A DNA stretch of 41,880 nt from a virus, in the IMG/VR virus record IMGVR_UViG_3300031512_000003, positions 1 to 41,880 of that record. The stretch is one strand, 5' to 3'. Within the stretch, counting starts at the first letter, position 1; each line of letters starts with the position of its first letter. A program made the position numbers and the translations under genes. Positions 5,135 to 14,272 of the stretch are shown piece after piece. A model generated the notes under the pieces. It made no database searches. It was not told the DNA's origin and saw nothing but the letters and a program-made list of their open reading frames with translations.

Positions 5135-7981
5135 CTACGGAGTATTAATTAAATTATATGCATCTGTGCTAAATTTAATACGACCTGTTATGTAATCGAT
5201 ACCTACCCCTAAACCAGGATAATCCCAGTTGTTCCAAGTAGTATCATTTGAAAAGTCGACAGGAATAGGGAATAACATTCTTTCATCTGGTGGTATATTA
5301 TTAGAGAGTACATCATCAGAAGTTTGTGTTTCAGGAATTAAGAGTGTGTTATCAAGTTTGTATAAACGAATTGAGTCATTTGATGGATATAAGCCAGGAT
5401 TAGGTGTAATATACAATGCATATAGACTTTCTGAAAGACTAGGAGTTGACACAGATGAGGTTTTAATCTTTGTAGCATCTCCTGATAATTCTGCCCTTTT
5501 AACATGTATATGAAATGGTAACCCTGTCGCAATAGTATAATTCAATACAATATATGTATAACTTCCATCTGTAAGAATATTACTAGTAGATATTGATGTT
5601 TGAAAAAGTATCTGCGAACTATCTTCATTATGAATAATAACTTGTAGCTGTTGGGATACACCACCAGAAGCAGAAAAGTTGAAACGTAGCCATTTCAAAT
5701 TAACAAAAGAACCTAATGTAGTTGGGAGTATAAAAGATATCTTATCCCGTGTATTTTCTGAGATAGCGTTAAATAGAACATTATAATCATTAGAAGTAGG
5801 CGTTTGAGCATTCCAACTTATCTTACGTGAGATAGGATGTTGTGATTCAGCATCTGAGCGTTGTAAGTATACTCCTGACGATGTACAAAAATGCTTTGTT
5901 GTAGAAGAGGATATAGGTTCAGTAAGTAAAACACCTTTTCTATCTCCTACAATTTCTATCTTTGTAGAAAGTGAATCAAACTTAACAAGTTTCTCTGTTC
6001 CAGAAATATCAACTTCAGGTACAAAACCTTTGTAAAATACACTTAAGTCCCCGATTATAAAACCATATACACCAAAATTGCCTGTACCAGATGCAATGAC
6101 AAATTTATGATACCCTCTAGTAATACCTGTTTTTAACCTTTGCAAGTAAGGGCCTTCTGCTGTACCAGATATTCTAGGAACTGAAATTATTGTAGAAGAA
6201 AATGCATCTTGTGTAGGGTCGTCTTGAAAATATAATGTAATTGACCCTGAATCAAAAAACTTTTCTCTTAATATCCATAATTCAGAATTTTGAGGACAAT
6301 AAACATACCCATGTACTTGAGAGTTTGGCACAGATGTTTGAATCCTCTTATCACCAGAAACTATTACTTGTGACCAGTAACCATTACTTATAGTAGGGTT
6401 AACTACATTATCAAGATTATCTCTATACGTTAACTTATTAGTTTGATAAATAGGATTAAGTATGTAACTATCACTTGGTAAAAATACTATATCTCTCACA
6501 GGTTGTATCATTGTACGCAAATCAATGATGTCACTTGAAGTGATACTTGTTGCAAATGGTTTAACATGTATAGCAGCAAGCAACAACACTGAATTTGAAG
6601 GTGGATTAGGAATTGGTGGTATAGTTTTATTACTAGCTAATGGCGCACCTTGAACTATCTGGAATTGATTATCATATGTAACATAAATAAGATCACACCT
6701 TGCACGACCATACCGATATGAAACTCTAAGGGGTTGACCAGGGTCAGTAGCTTCAGTACTAACACGAATCCTACCATCTGATGTATAATCCACTGAACTA
6801 TCTGATAGTGTATGCCACTCTCCTAAGTAATATACTTCTACAGTTGGTGTGTTATTGCCTTCAAGTGGACCAATTGTATAACCTCCAGAAGAGTTTCTTG
6901 ATAACTGAAAATACAGAGACCAACCAGGTTCTCCATCTGGGGGAACAGTATATCCTGTTTCTTGATTAACTACTGTTAATGGCACAGGAGTAATTGTAAA
7001 TTGTGGTAGTGTAGTACTAGGTGTTGAAACAACTTTTCCGTGTATAAGCCCTTTTCCAGATTGTACTCTTACTGTATAACCAGAGACAACTGTAACTTTC
7101 ATTGAATTAGCATTTTGATTATCTACACCATTACTATGTAACGAATCTCCTAATGGGTCTAAGTTTGCAAGTGAACCAGAAGCTTGGTCTCTATACGATG
7201 CTGTTCCTTTAATTAATCGTATCTGCGTTCGTAGATCGTTTAAATCATCTACTAATGTGAACTTTTGGTTTATATCAGATATAATATAATTATCATTTTC
7301 AGCTACACCCATGGTTTTAGATGTAGACTTCACCCAGTACTGTGGCATACGTATAGTATCAGAAATGTTACTCTCTGTTATCTGTCCTTCTGTTTGTCTT
7401 GCTGCAGCATAGATACGTGGAGGAGAAGAAACATTTAGATCAGTTAATGCATTACCAACTCCATGTGCTGTAACAGTACCCAAACATATTAAATTCTTCT
7501 TTTCCTCAAGTGTAAGTGCATTGTATTCACTTTGTGTATAAACAGCAGGTTCGTAATCTATAAATTCGGTATCATAAACATAATCATATGTTGAAAAATC
7601 AAGCCTGCGTGGTTGTGATACATATGTTCCTGTCTGTGGATCAAATGATTTTTGTGTAATAACAACTTTAGCATATATATAATATATTTCATTTTCAACA
7701 TATTCTGGTAATGAAAATGCAACATATGTTTTTGAGGATTCAAGAATATTATTATCCCCTGTAACAATAGCACCAGTATTTGAGATGTGATAAATATCTA
7801 TTTTTGTAGCATCTATACTATTAATAGCAAGTTGAAATCCTCGTATGATAGCAGGTTGGTCAGGATTATTGACTGTAACTTTATATAGTGTCTTGAGATT
7901 TGCGTCAATTGTATCTTGCAAACGCTGATAGTCTTCAGCATATAAGTTAGTGACCTTGCCAAGGAATAACAACTTATTCAT
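5135..7981 (-). CDS. Large baseplate/tail-fibre structural protein (948 aa)
   Basis: A 948-residue, beta-rich protein following the baseplate wedge genes. It begins MNKLLFLGKVTNLYAEDYQR, has a DUF-type N-terminal region with a DLNDLRTQIRLIKG helix (about 245-260), a GKGLIHGKVV strand pair (about 318-330), and a middle domain ending LLLAAIHVKPFATSITSSDI then IDLRTMIQP. That pattern is seen in the proteins which anchor fibres to baseplates of large myophages. Later regions (about 510-620 and 680-860) look like jelly-roll or lectin-type modules. No enzymatic motif was found. It starts with a TTGAGGT site and most likely is the proximal long-fibre or outer-baseplate protein carrying the small fibres encoded downstream. 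Confidence 0.6.
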   Translation of the reverse strand: MNKLLFLGKVTNLYAEDYQRLQDTIDANLKTLYKVTVNNPDQPAIIRGFQLAINSIDATKIDIYHISNTGAIVTGDNNILESSKTYVAFSLPEYVENEIYYIYAKVVITQKSFDPQTGTYVSQPRRLDFSTYDYVYDTEFIDYEPAVYTQSEYNALTLEEKKNLICLGTVTAHGVGNALTDLNVSSPPRIYAAARQTEGQITESNISDTIRMPQYWVKSTSKTMGVAENDNYIISDINQKFTLVDDLNDLRTQIRLIKGTASYRDQASGSLANLDPLGDSLHSNGVDNQNANSMKVTVVSGYTVRVQSGKGLIHGKVVSTPSTTLPQFTITPVPLTVVNQETGYTVPPDGEPGWSLYFQLSRNSSGGYTIGPLEGNNTPTVEVYYLGEWHTLSDSSVDYTSDGRIRVSTEATDPGQPLRVSYRYGRARCDLIYVTYDNQFQIVQGAPLASNKTIPPIPNPPSNSVLLLAAIHVKPFATSITSSDIIDLRTMIQPVRDIVFLPSDSYILNPIYQTNKLTYRDNLDNVVNPTISNGYWSQVIVSGDKRIQTSVPNSQVHGYVYCPQNSELWILREKFFDSGSITLYFQDDPTQDAFSSTIISVPRISGTAEGPYLQRLKTGITRGYHKFVIASGTGNFGVYGFIIGDLSVFYKGFVPEVDISGTEKLVKFDSLSTKIEIVGDRKGVLLTEPISSSTTKHFCTSSGVYLQRSDAESQHPISRKISWNAQTPTSNDYNVLFNAISENTRDKISFILPTTLGSFVNLKWLRFNFSASGGVSQQLQVIIHNEDSSQILFQTSISTSNILTDGSYTYIVLNYTIATGLPFHIHVKRAELSGDATKIKTSSVSTPSLSESLYALYITPNPGLYPSNDSIRLYKLDNTLLIPETQTSDDVLSNNIPPDERMLFPIPVDFSNDTTWNNWDYPGLGVGIDYITGRIKFSTDAYNLINTP

Positions 7982-7994
7982 ATACTAACCTCAA

Positions 7995-10097
7995 CTAATA
8001 AAGTATATAACTACTAGAATCTGATGCATATAAAACTGTGTATATAATTTCAGGTGGAACAGCATAACGCAACAATGATACTATTCTAGTTAAATGGTCA
8101 TCAGAAATTTCTTGAGAAGGTACCGCATATAAAATAATAACAATTACATTATTTTTCTTAAGACGAGTTTCAAACTTGCTTAGATGTGTATGTATATAAT
8201 TTCTAAGATTCTGAGGTTTTTGCAAATCAGTAAAGTTATAAAAGATAGGTTTAATAGATGTATTTGGTACTAGTGTACCATAATCACAAAAGATTGTACC
8301 TCGGATGGTTGTTAGATAATACAGTTCTTTCTCAGTTTGACCTTTATATATAACATACTGCTCTGCTCCTTTACTATGATCCCACATTAAGATTGTATAA
8401 TATGTTGCACCTACTGGCCACCATCTAGTATCAACAAGTATAGTTTCTGGGTCAGTTTCTTCTCCTGTTAATGTAGATGCAGATATTCCATACACATATC
8501 TTCCTCTAGGTTGCTTTGGATCTGAAACTGCAAATGAATATCCTGTTTTTAGACTTTGGTATATATCATAGTTATAGTGTATTTCATAATGATCTAAGGT
8601 AGGTAAGTTATCCGTAATAGAATCAAGTAATAATGTAAGTGATTTACGCACACTTGAATACTCAAACATGCGAAATACAGTTTGGGATATGTTACGAAAT
8701 TCTGTATCAGATTCATTCTTAAGTTTATACATTCCTGTAAAAGGTACAAACCTATCTATAAAGCTTGAATAACGGCTTTTTGTTAATGAGATATCAGTAT
8801 GTAGTAATTGCACTTCATTGCGAATATTATGCAGCTGTTCGCCTAATACCGAAAGAAATGTATACAAATAAACAGTTCGTACTTTATATGTACTACTTAC
8901 ACGTGAAAATAAAGTATTATCTTGACTACGAGCCTGAAACTTAAAATATGACTCACCGTATGGTAGTACAAATGTAAATATGAATTCTCCATAATCATTA
9001 GTAACAAGTGTTGTATACAGATCCTCACCTAAAAATACATCAAGCTTTGCCCTTGCAATTCCTAAATATCCACGAAGTGTATATGTATAGTTATAGAAAT
9101 AAGGAATAGTGAAAACATCTTTGTCATAGTAATTACCATCTACAAGTGCCTTTTTTATTAATCTCCATTCTATCTGTGAGATCTTAAAATCATTAGTATC
9201 ATGCGGTGCACGTAGATAAGGATAAGAGAAATCAAATGCGAGTGTGTATACTGGTAAACCACACCTTAAACCATGTGTACCGTCAAATGTAACAGCTTGT
9301 ATCTCATAAAAATAATATGTATTCGTATTAAATGTAGTATCAGTAATAAACATTGATGATGTTGCATCTAATACTGAAATATCATCTGCACCAGAAGTTG
9401 TATAAAATAGCAATGATTCTAGATTAGGTGCATATTCTTCTGTACTACAACTTTTCTCTTTTATTAAAGTAGTTGAGTCTAATCTAAATTTACCTTCCTC
9501 AGTTACTATACCAAACCAGAAACTGTGCATACCGTTATCTACAACATATATATACTCTCCAACAACAAACTTAGTGCAGAATGCTATTGAGTTTACAATA
9601 TAAACTTCAGATGTGGGTATCTCTTTAGCAACTCTTCTTGATACTAAGTATGAATTTACCGCACTATTTTTAACACCTTCTGTATCAATTTCCCAAGCTA
9701 ATTGAACCTCTTGACCTGTATACACAAGTTTGCTATTAGTAACTGTAGAGGGGAAACATGTAGTTGTAACAATATTTGAATCAGCAGAAAGCTCTTTCTT
9801 AGTAGATATGCAAACAACTTTAAAATATAGTAGTGAACCTGCATATTCAACAGGAACATTATATGTAAAATATACAGTGGAGCCCTCTTGTGTTGTCGAC
9901 AATGAAGAATCTTCTGGATTATGAGAGGAATCAATTCTTACAGCAACTTCAGAAAATACACTACCATCAATACTACTATATAATATATAACCACCCACAT
10001 CACCAGACGGCTTTGTGAAAGAAAATCGTAACACTGTTACATTATTAAGTTGCTGTCTTTTTTCAAATATTGCTAGATCTGTTATCGGATCTATCAT
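7995..10097 (-). CDS. Baseplate wedge/tail protein I-like protein with FN3-like domains
   Basis: A 700-residue protein. Residues about 15-110 and 112-290 look like FN3-type domains (TVLRFSFTKPSGDVGGYILY; LYFKVVCIST). Residues 345-400 form an Ig/transthyretin-like module (YTLRGYLGIARAKLDVFL, TNDYGEFIFTFVLPYGESYF). A helical region (about 405-500) includes FTGMYKLKNESDTEFRNI, reminiscent of the 'GESDxEFR' segments of P2 gpI-like tail proteins. A further FN3-like module is at about 530-620. It sits where gpI normally follows the J/gp47 wedge protein, though here a glycosyltransferase lies between. Likely a wedge component linking the baseplate to fibres. Confidence 0.55.
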   Translation of the reverse strand: MIDPITDLAIFEKRQQLNNVTVLRFSFTKPSGDVGGYILYSSIDGSVFSEVAVRIDSSHNPEDSSLSTTQEGSTVYFTYNVPVEYAGSLLYFKVVCISTKKELSADSNIVTTTCFPSTVTNSKLVYTGQEVQLAWEIDTEGVKNSAVNSYLVSRRVAKEIPTSEVYIVNSIAFCTKFVVGEYIYVVDNGMHSFWFGIVTEEGKFRLDSTTLIKEKSCSTEEYAPNLESLLFYTTSGADDISVLDATSSMFITDTTFNTNTYYFYEIQAVTFDGTHGLRCGLPVYTLAFDFSYPYLRAPHDTNDFKISQIEWRLIKKALVDGNYYDKDVFTIPYFYNYTYTLRGYLGIARAKLDVFLGEDLYTTLVTNDYGEFIFTFVLPYGESYFKFQARSQDNTLFSRVSSTYKVRTVYLYTFLSVLGEQLHNIRNEVQLLHTDISLTKSRYSSFIDRFVPFTGMYKLKNESDTEFRNISQTVFRMFEYSSVRKSLTLLLDSITDNLPTLDHYEIHYNYDIYQSLKTGYSFAVSDPKQPRGRYVYGISASTLTGEETDPETILVDTRWWPVGATYYTILMWDHSKGAEQYVIYKGQTEKELYYLTTIRGTIFCDYGTLVPNTSIKPIFYNFTDLQKPQNLRNYIHTHLSKFETRLKKNNVIVIILYAVPSQEISDDHLTRIVSLLRYAVPPEIIYTVLYASDSSSYILY

Positions 10098-10112
10098 TAA
10101 TATCCTCTCATA

Positions 10113-11354
10113 CTAAAAACTTGAAATATATGAAACAAGTGGTTTTGTAACTTGCTCCCATGCATAGCTTTGCTGTAAGAAATGGATTTGTTTTTCATCT
10201 CCATTAAGTACATGCTTATTATTTTTCAGATTATTGAATACTAAAGGTAAATCATCATATGTTGTTTCAATAATATAATCTTTTGCATAGAACTTAAATT
10301 CCTTAACACACTGTAAACCTGCATTACAAATAACAGGAATACCATATGAGATAAGTGTTAAAATTCTAACATATAGAGCATAGTTGTTAATAATCCAAGG
10401 TTTAGTAAGAACAATACTTGCATCAAACTCAGAAAGTGTTTCTGGAAGAGATGTTACATAGTGATTATCAATAAAGAAATTTTTATTACCTTCTATAGAC
10501 TCAAAATACTTACTAAAATAGTTAGTAAATATTTTCTTGTTATTAGGTGAAAAAGCATGCAAAAATGTTATATAAACACTACTAAGATCTTTTTGATCTA
10601 AGGAAAATAAGAATTCAGGGTAGTACCAAGGCTTTATTTCACCTAACCATACAAGATTAAGGGCAGAGGAAGATCCTAGTGGTTTTCTTGTTACTGTTGT
10701 TGTTTTATCAACTCCAAATGGAACTTTCAATAGTGTGGAAAACTGAAATGCTTTCCAATCAAGTTTTTCAATCATAAAAAACTGACCTTCATAGCCGAAA
10801 CGCTGTGAATCAAGTGCATATAAAACGCAGTTTGCCCTTTTAAGTAAAGGTACATGTTGTTGTATGAACCTATCCCAGGCTATCTTTTTATATACCCTAG
10901 AAAATCCTAATAGATTGCAAGGCTCTTCACTTGGTATAAAATTCCAACCGTCTACAATGAGATTAATATCATATGGCAATACTGCACCATTTAGCATACC
11001 AACTAAGTTGTGTGTTGGTAATATAACAACATTGAACTTTTTAAGTTTACGGTCTAGCTCCTCAGACCATAACCCTCTTGCAGCTTTTAAACTATATGTC
11101 TGTATTGAAAAAGGTAGCTGTCTAGTATAAACAAACTCTTTATTATAATATAAATCAGGTACAAATAATGTAACACCAAAATCTTTTTGTTGTGAAAGCT
11201 GAAGTGCAATATTCCAAGAACGGATACCAAAAGCATTTGCATAAGAATATAAATGGCGCACCTCTTCTTGTTCTTCTTGCGTAAGTTTACTGAGATTATT
11301 TTGATCTAATTGGAAAGGCACTGTTGATGTACTTATAACAGCAATAGTTTTCAT
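10113..11354 (-). CDS. GT-B fold glycosyltransferase
   Basis: A 413-residue protein with the two-Rossmann layout of GT-B enzymes. The N-terminal domain begins MKTIAVISTSTVPF, with a polar region at 15-60, VTLFVPDLYY and FNVVILPTHN. The C-terminal domain begins LNLVWLGEIKPWYYPEF (about 230) and contains SIVLTKPW, then VRILTLISYGIPVICNAG (about 328-345), the usual C-terminal nucleotide-sugar site of GT4-like enzymes. It presumably transfers a sugar from a nucleotide sugar to an unknown acceptor. Placement between the J/gp47 wedge gene and the next baseplate gene, with its own GGAGT site, suggests modification of virion proteins. Modification of host surface or phage DNA is possible but less supported. 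Confidence 0.75.
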   Translation of the reverse strand: MKTIAVISTSTVPFQLDQNNLSKLTQEEQEEVRHLYSYANAFGIRSWNIALQLSQQKDFGVTLFVPDLYYNKEFVYTRQLPFSIQTYSLKAARGLWSEELDRKLKKFNVVILPTHNLVGMLNGAVLPYDINLIVDGWNFIPSEEPCNLLGFSRVYKKIAWDRFIQQHVPLLKRANCVLYALDSQRFGYEGQFFMIEKLDWKAFQFSTLLKVPFGVDKTTTVTRKPLGSSSALNLVWLGEIKPWYYPEFLFSLDQKDLSSVYITFLHAFSPNNKKIFTNYFSKYFESIEGNKNFFIDNHYVTSLPETLSEFDASIVLTKPWIINNYALYVRILTLISYGIPVICNAGLQCVKEFKFYAKDYIIETTYDDLPLVFNNLKNNKHVLNGDEKQIHFLQQSYAWEQVTKPLVSYISSF

Positions 11355-11383
11355 ATGTTATACTCCTTTATACAAAGTTGAAT

Positions 11384-12841
11384 TTACACCCATTCAGTTA
11401 ATGTAATAGTACCTGTAACTGCATATTCTTTAGATGATAGTAATATATCCCCAAATGCAGTTAACGTGCCTCCTCCTACAGGTGTTAGTACACAGCTTGC
11501 AAGATTAATGTTATCTACACCAGAATCTTTGCCAACTGCAGTTACAATATCTGATTTTTCAATCGAACCAGACAACGCATTTTCATCAATAACATTTGCA
11601 ATAATAAGTTCAAGAGAGGATTTATATGAATTAAAATCATACCCTTTTCGTAGTGCTAAAGAAAGTTGTACATTGATTTGAACCTTCGTGAAGCCAAATA
11701 CTAAATAATCCCTGTTAATATAATAATTTTCTTCTGCTTCTAGAGCTTGTTGTATATCGTTAAGTAGCTTGTTATAAATATATAACAATGTTACTGTTTG
11801 TCCGCTTAAGAAAGTACCAAAATTTGTCTGACCTTCAGAAGTTAAAACAAGCTTATCAAACCCCTTTGTAGAGTTTGCTAAAATTCCTGTATCTTTTTGA
11901 AGTGTATAATATGTTGGAGGTAGGGGTACACCATCAACAAGACATGAAATAATAGATAACACCGGTTGTTTACTGAAACGAATTGATGTTGAAGTATATT
12001 GTAGATTTGTAGGATCATTCAAGCCTAGTGTTGTAATCTGTAGTTCTTCTGTGTATGGCTCGGACGTTTCACCGTATACATATATATCAGTACACCCACC
12101 AAATCCCCCATCACGTACCATTAAAGGATGTCCAGAAGGAACAACAATAACAGATTTTGAAAATTGCTTTACAAAAGAAATTAAGCCGGCTTGTGTACCT
12201 AAGTTACGACCTTGAAATTTTTCTCTTACACGGTTCAGTTTAGATGAAACTGATTCTCCATAAGAACCACCTGTAATTGGTGCAGTATTAATACATCCGT
12301 CTATACCTGAGATTGATCCTGTAATTTGTGTAACTGTGTTTGAGCCTGCACTATATTCTGGACCAGCACCAAGTGATTCAACTAATGCTTGTATTTCCCA
12401 CCTATTTGTACTAGAATTAAAAAATGCAGTTTTAGTTGCTGCATAGAGTGTGTATGTTGCAATAACCCTAAACTGTAAAGGTTCTGTACCACCTGTTGAG
12501 ACGAGTGTACCTTCAGGGATTACAATATCTTGAGTTGGTTCTGTGTATGTATAAAATACAACTAAGCCTGTTGATTTTGTTGGTTCATAAGGAGTAACAC
12601 CATAATTTTCACAAAACTCATCTACATCTGCTTCATCCAGTTCATTATAGTAAATAAAGGGTGCGTGTAGTTTATACATATATGTAAGAGATTGGTATAG
12701 ATAATACAATATACCTGCTATTGGAGCTTCTATAAACAAATCTCTTTCAGGAGTACCTTCAGTAAGGTCTAGTTGAGGTAATCTCTGCAAATAAGCAGAG
12801 ATAAGATCAGTACGAATAGAATCAATCGTCTTTTCTAGCAT
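11384..12841 (-). CDS. Baseplate wedge protein, gpJ/gp47 family
   Basis: A 485-residue protein with the layout of the P2 gpJ/Mu gp47/T4 gp6 wedge family: an N-terminal helical region with DLTEGTPERDLFIEAP and AGILYYLYQ, then the G-V-T-P segment VDEFCENYGVTPYEPT, a beta domain with VIPEGTLVST, LGAGPEYSAGSNTVT, and the characteristic GGSYGESVSSKLNRVREKF followed by GTQAGLISFV. The family forms the wedge ring that clamps the hub and triggers sheath contraction. The start overlaps the stop of the gp25-like gene by one base (TAATG), a sign of coupled translation. Length fits the family. Confidence 0.88.
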   Translation of the reverse strand: MLEKTIDSIRTDLISAYLQRLPQLDLTEGTPERDLFIEAPIAGILYYLYQSLTYMYKLHAPFIYYNELDEADVDEFCENYGVTPYEPTKSTGLVVFYTYTEPTQDIVIPEGTLVSTGGTEPLQFRVIATYTLYAATKTAFFNSSTNRWEIQALVESLGAGPEYSAGSNTVTQITGSISGIDGCINTAPITGGSYGESVSSKLNRVREKFQGRNLGTQAGLISFVKQFSKSVIVVPSGHPLMVRDGGFGGCTDIYVYGETSEPYTEELQITTLGLNDPTNLQYTSTSIRFSKQPVLSIISCLVDGVPLPPTYYTLQKDTGILANSTKGFDKLVLTSEGQTNFGTFLSGQTVTLLYIYNKLLNDIQQALEAEENYYINRDYLVFGFTKVQINVQLSLALRKGYDFNSYKSSLELIIANVIDENALSGSIEKSDIVTAVGKDSGVDNINLASCVLTPVGGGTLTAFGDILLSSKEYAVTGTITLTEWV

Positions 12842-13287
12842 TATAATACCTCTTCAAATAATCCTAGATTTTCTGTTTCTCCAGTAGCTAATGACAATTG
12901 TATATCTACAACTATTTTGCGTCCAAGTTGGGGATCTGTAACCATATATGTATTATGTGTTATGCTAGTAATAATCTCACCTACACTAAGATTTTTTCTT
13001 GCTTCTTGTAAACGTATGTAATTTTGTATACTTTGTTTTATTAAGATTTGTGCAAGCTGTAAGGCTTCTTTATCTGTTAGCTCATAAAAGAGATCTTTTC
13101 TATGAAGCTCAGTTCCATAAAGTGGATTATATCTATAAAACCCTGTAATATTTTCTTCTGATTCTACTTCAGTACAGAGCATTTTATAGAAATCTCTACT
13201 TGCTTTTTCTTTACCAGTTACAAAGTTAAAATGTCCAGAAGGTAAAAAAACAAAGTCTCCGTTACGTATCTGTAAACCAACAGCCAT
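12841..13287 (-). CDS. Baseplate wedge protein, gp25/W-like
   Basis: A 148-residue protein with the size and position of gp25-like wedge proteins, directly before the J/gp47-like gene. It contains DFVFLPSGHFNFVTGKEKAS and RDFYKMLCTE, where the region before the helix matches the start of gp25-like proteins. Next are FYRYNPLYGTEL (the family often shows 'P.YGS.L') and a C-terminal beta section IVVDIQLSLATGE. The ribosome site AAGGGAG is about 13 bases from the ATG, longer than usual; a small GAGT/ACTC stem could shorten the distance. Its partner is the J/gp47 protein in the wedge. Confidence 0.75.
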   Translation of the reverse strand: MAVGLQIRNGDFVFLPSGHFNFVTGKEKASRDFYKMLCTEVESEENITGFYRYNPLYGTELHRKDLFYELTDKEALQLAQILIKQSIQNYIRLQEARKNLSVGEIITSITHNTYMVTDPQLGRKIVVDIQLSLATGETENLGLFEEVL

Positions 13288-13355
13288 AGTTGAGTATACA
13301 CTCCCTTAATAATATTTACATAAACAATAAGAATAAAATTAGAAATATTAAGATA

Positions 13356-13850
13356 CTAAACACTTTGCAAGGCTGATTTATATGCATCTAAATCTCCTTT
13401 TGATTGTTCTAACTTTTCAATTAACATTGTAAGATTAGCAATCTGATTTACAAGCCTCATACGATTTATTCTTAGTTCATATATAGTTTGAAATATTTTT
13501 AAACCCGATAGATTCATTATAGAATGAATTGAAGCAATCTCTATAGTAGAAGAATTTTGTAAATCTTGTGTGTTAGAAGTAAATATACTATAAATAATAT
13601 CTTTATTACTATCAGAGATTGAATTTTCTAGCCTTTCAATTCTTTTAGAAAGTATAGTTAGTTGTGTGCTTTTTACACCCTTTAAATGTTTATATAGTTC
13701 TATTTTCTTGTCAATTTGCTGTTTTGATATATCTATAATAACTTCAGCTGATTTTGTTGCTTTGTATGGAACATTGTCTACTATAAATATTCTCTGTGAA
13801 AATTGCTTAATATATTTTTTTGTTTCAGGTGAAGAGAAGTTTAAAGCCAT
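13356..13850 (-). CDS. Baseplate-region coiled-coil protein, unknown
   Basis: A 164-residue, mostly helical protein beginning MALNFSSPETKKYIKQFSQR. Predicted coiled coils span about 42-80 (QQIDKKIELYKHLKG; LTILSKRIERLENSISD) and 125-160 (LRINRMRLVNQIANLTM; LIEKLEQSKGDLDAY). It lies between the spike-tip gene and the gp25-like wedge gene with an AGGAG site, so it is probably a baseplate component or an assembly chaperone. No family was recognised. It is followed by a 68-base gap before the gp25-like gene. Confidence 0.55.
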   Translation of the reverse strand: MALNFSSPETKKYIKQFSQRIFIVDNVPYKATKSAEVIIDISKQQIDKKIELYKHLKGVKSTQLTILSKRIERLENSISDSNKDIIYSIFTSNTQDLQNSSTIEIASIHSIMNLSGLKIFQTIYELRINRMRLVNQIANLTMLIEKLEQSKGDLDAYKSALQSV

Positions 13851-13852
13851 TG

Positions 13853-14263
13853 TTAATCTCCTGATACTTTAGTTTGACCAGCATTAGTAACAGCCATTGT
13901 ACATGAGCAAGGTACAGGTGAACCTGTATTTGTATTTAACCATTGTCCTGAACATGTACCTGAATCATTTAATCGGATAATACTTTTACCTTCAATTTGA
14001 CATTTAACACTAGTACCCATTAAACTACCTGAACCTGCAATAAACTGAAAAGGTCCTGCAGGAGCAAATGGACAAGGTGCACCGGGATTCCACACAAATT
14101 GTATCTTATCGATCATTAAAAACCCTTCTGGTGAAGAGCACTTAGATGAAGGTGTATAAATAACCCCAGGTCTTGGTAGTGTCACAGGACCAGTTGGAAC
14201 ACAAGGTCCAGAAACTAATGTAAATGTAATTACAAGTTTATCATTAGCAAATAGAGTACCCAT
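13853..14263 (-). CDS. Cys-rich PAAR-like spike-tip protein
   Basis: A 136-residue protein rich in Gly, Pro and Cys. Seven cysteines lie at GPCVP, SKCSSP, APCPFAP, VKCQIEG, GTCSGQW and PCSC. The order 'VKCQIEGKSIIRLNDSGTCS' then 'VPCSCTMAVTNAGQTKV' resembles PAAR-like (DUF4280-type) tips. These form the sharpened, metal-stabilised end of the membrane-piercing spike in contractile injection machines. It follows the spike gene by nine bases and has an AGAGGAAAT ribosome site. The seven Cys may bind a metal or form a tip cluster; this is inference. Confidence 0.65.
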   Translation of the reverse strand: MGTLFANDKLVITFTLVSGPCVPTGPVTLPRPGVIYTPSSKCSSPEGFLMIDKIQFVWNPGAPCPFAPAGPFQFIAGSGSLMGTSVKCQIEGKSIIRLNDSGTCSGQWLNTNTGSPVPCSCTMAVTNAGQTKVSGD

Positions 14264-14272
14264 GATTTCCTC

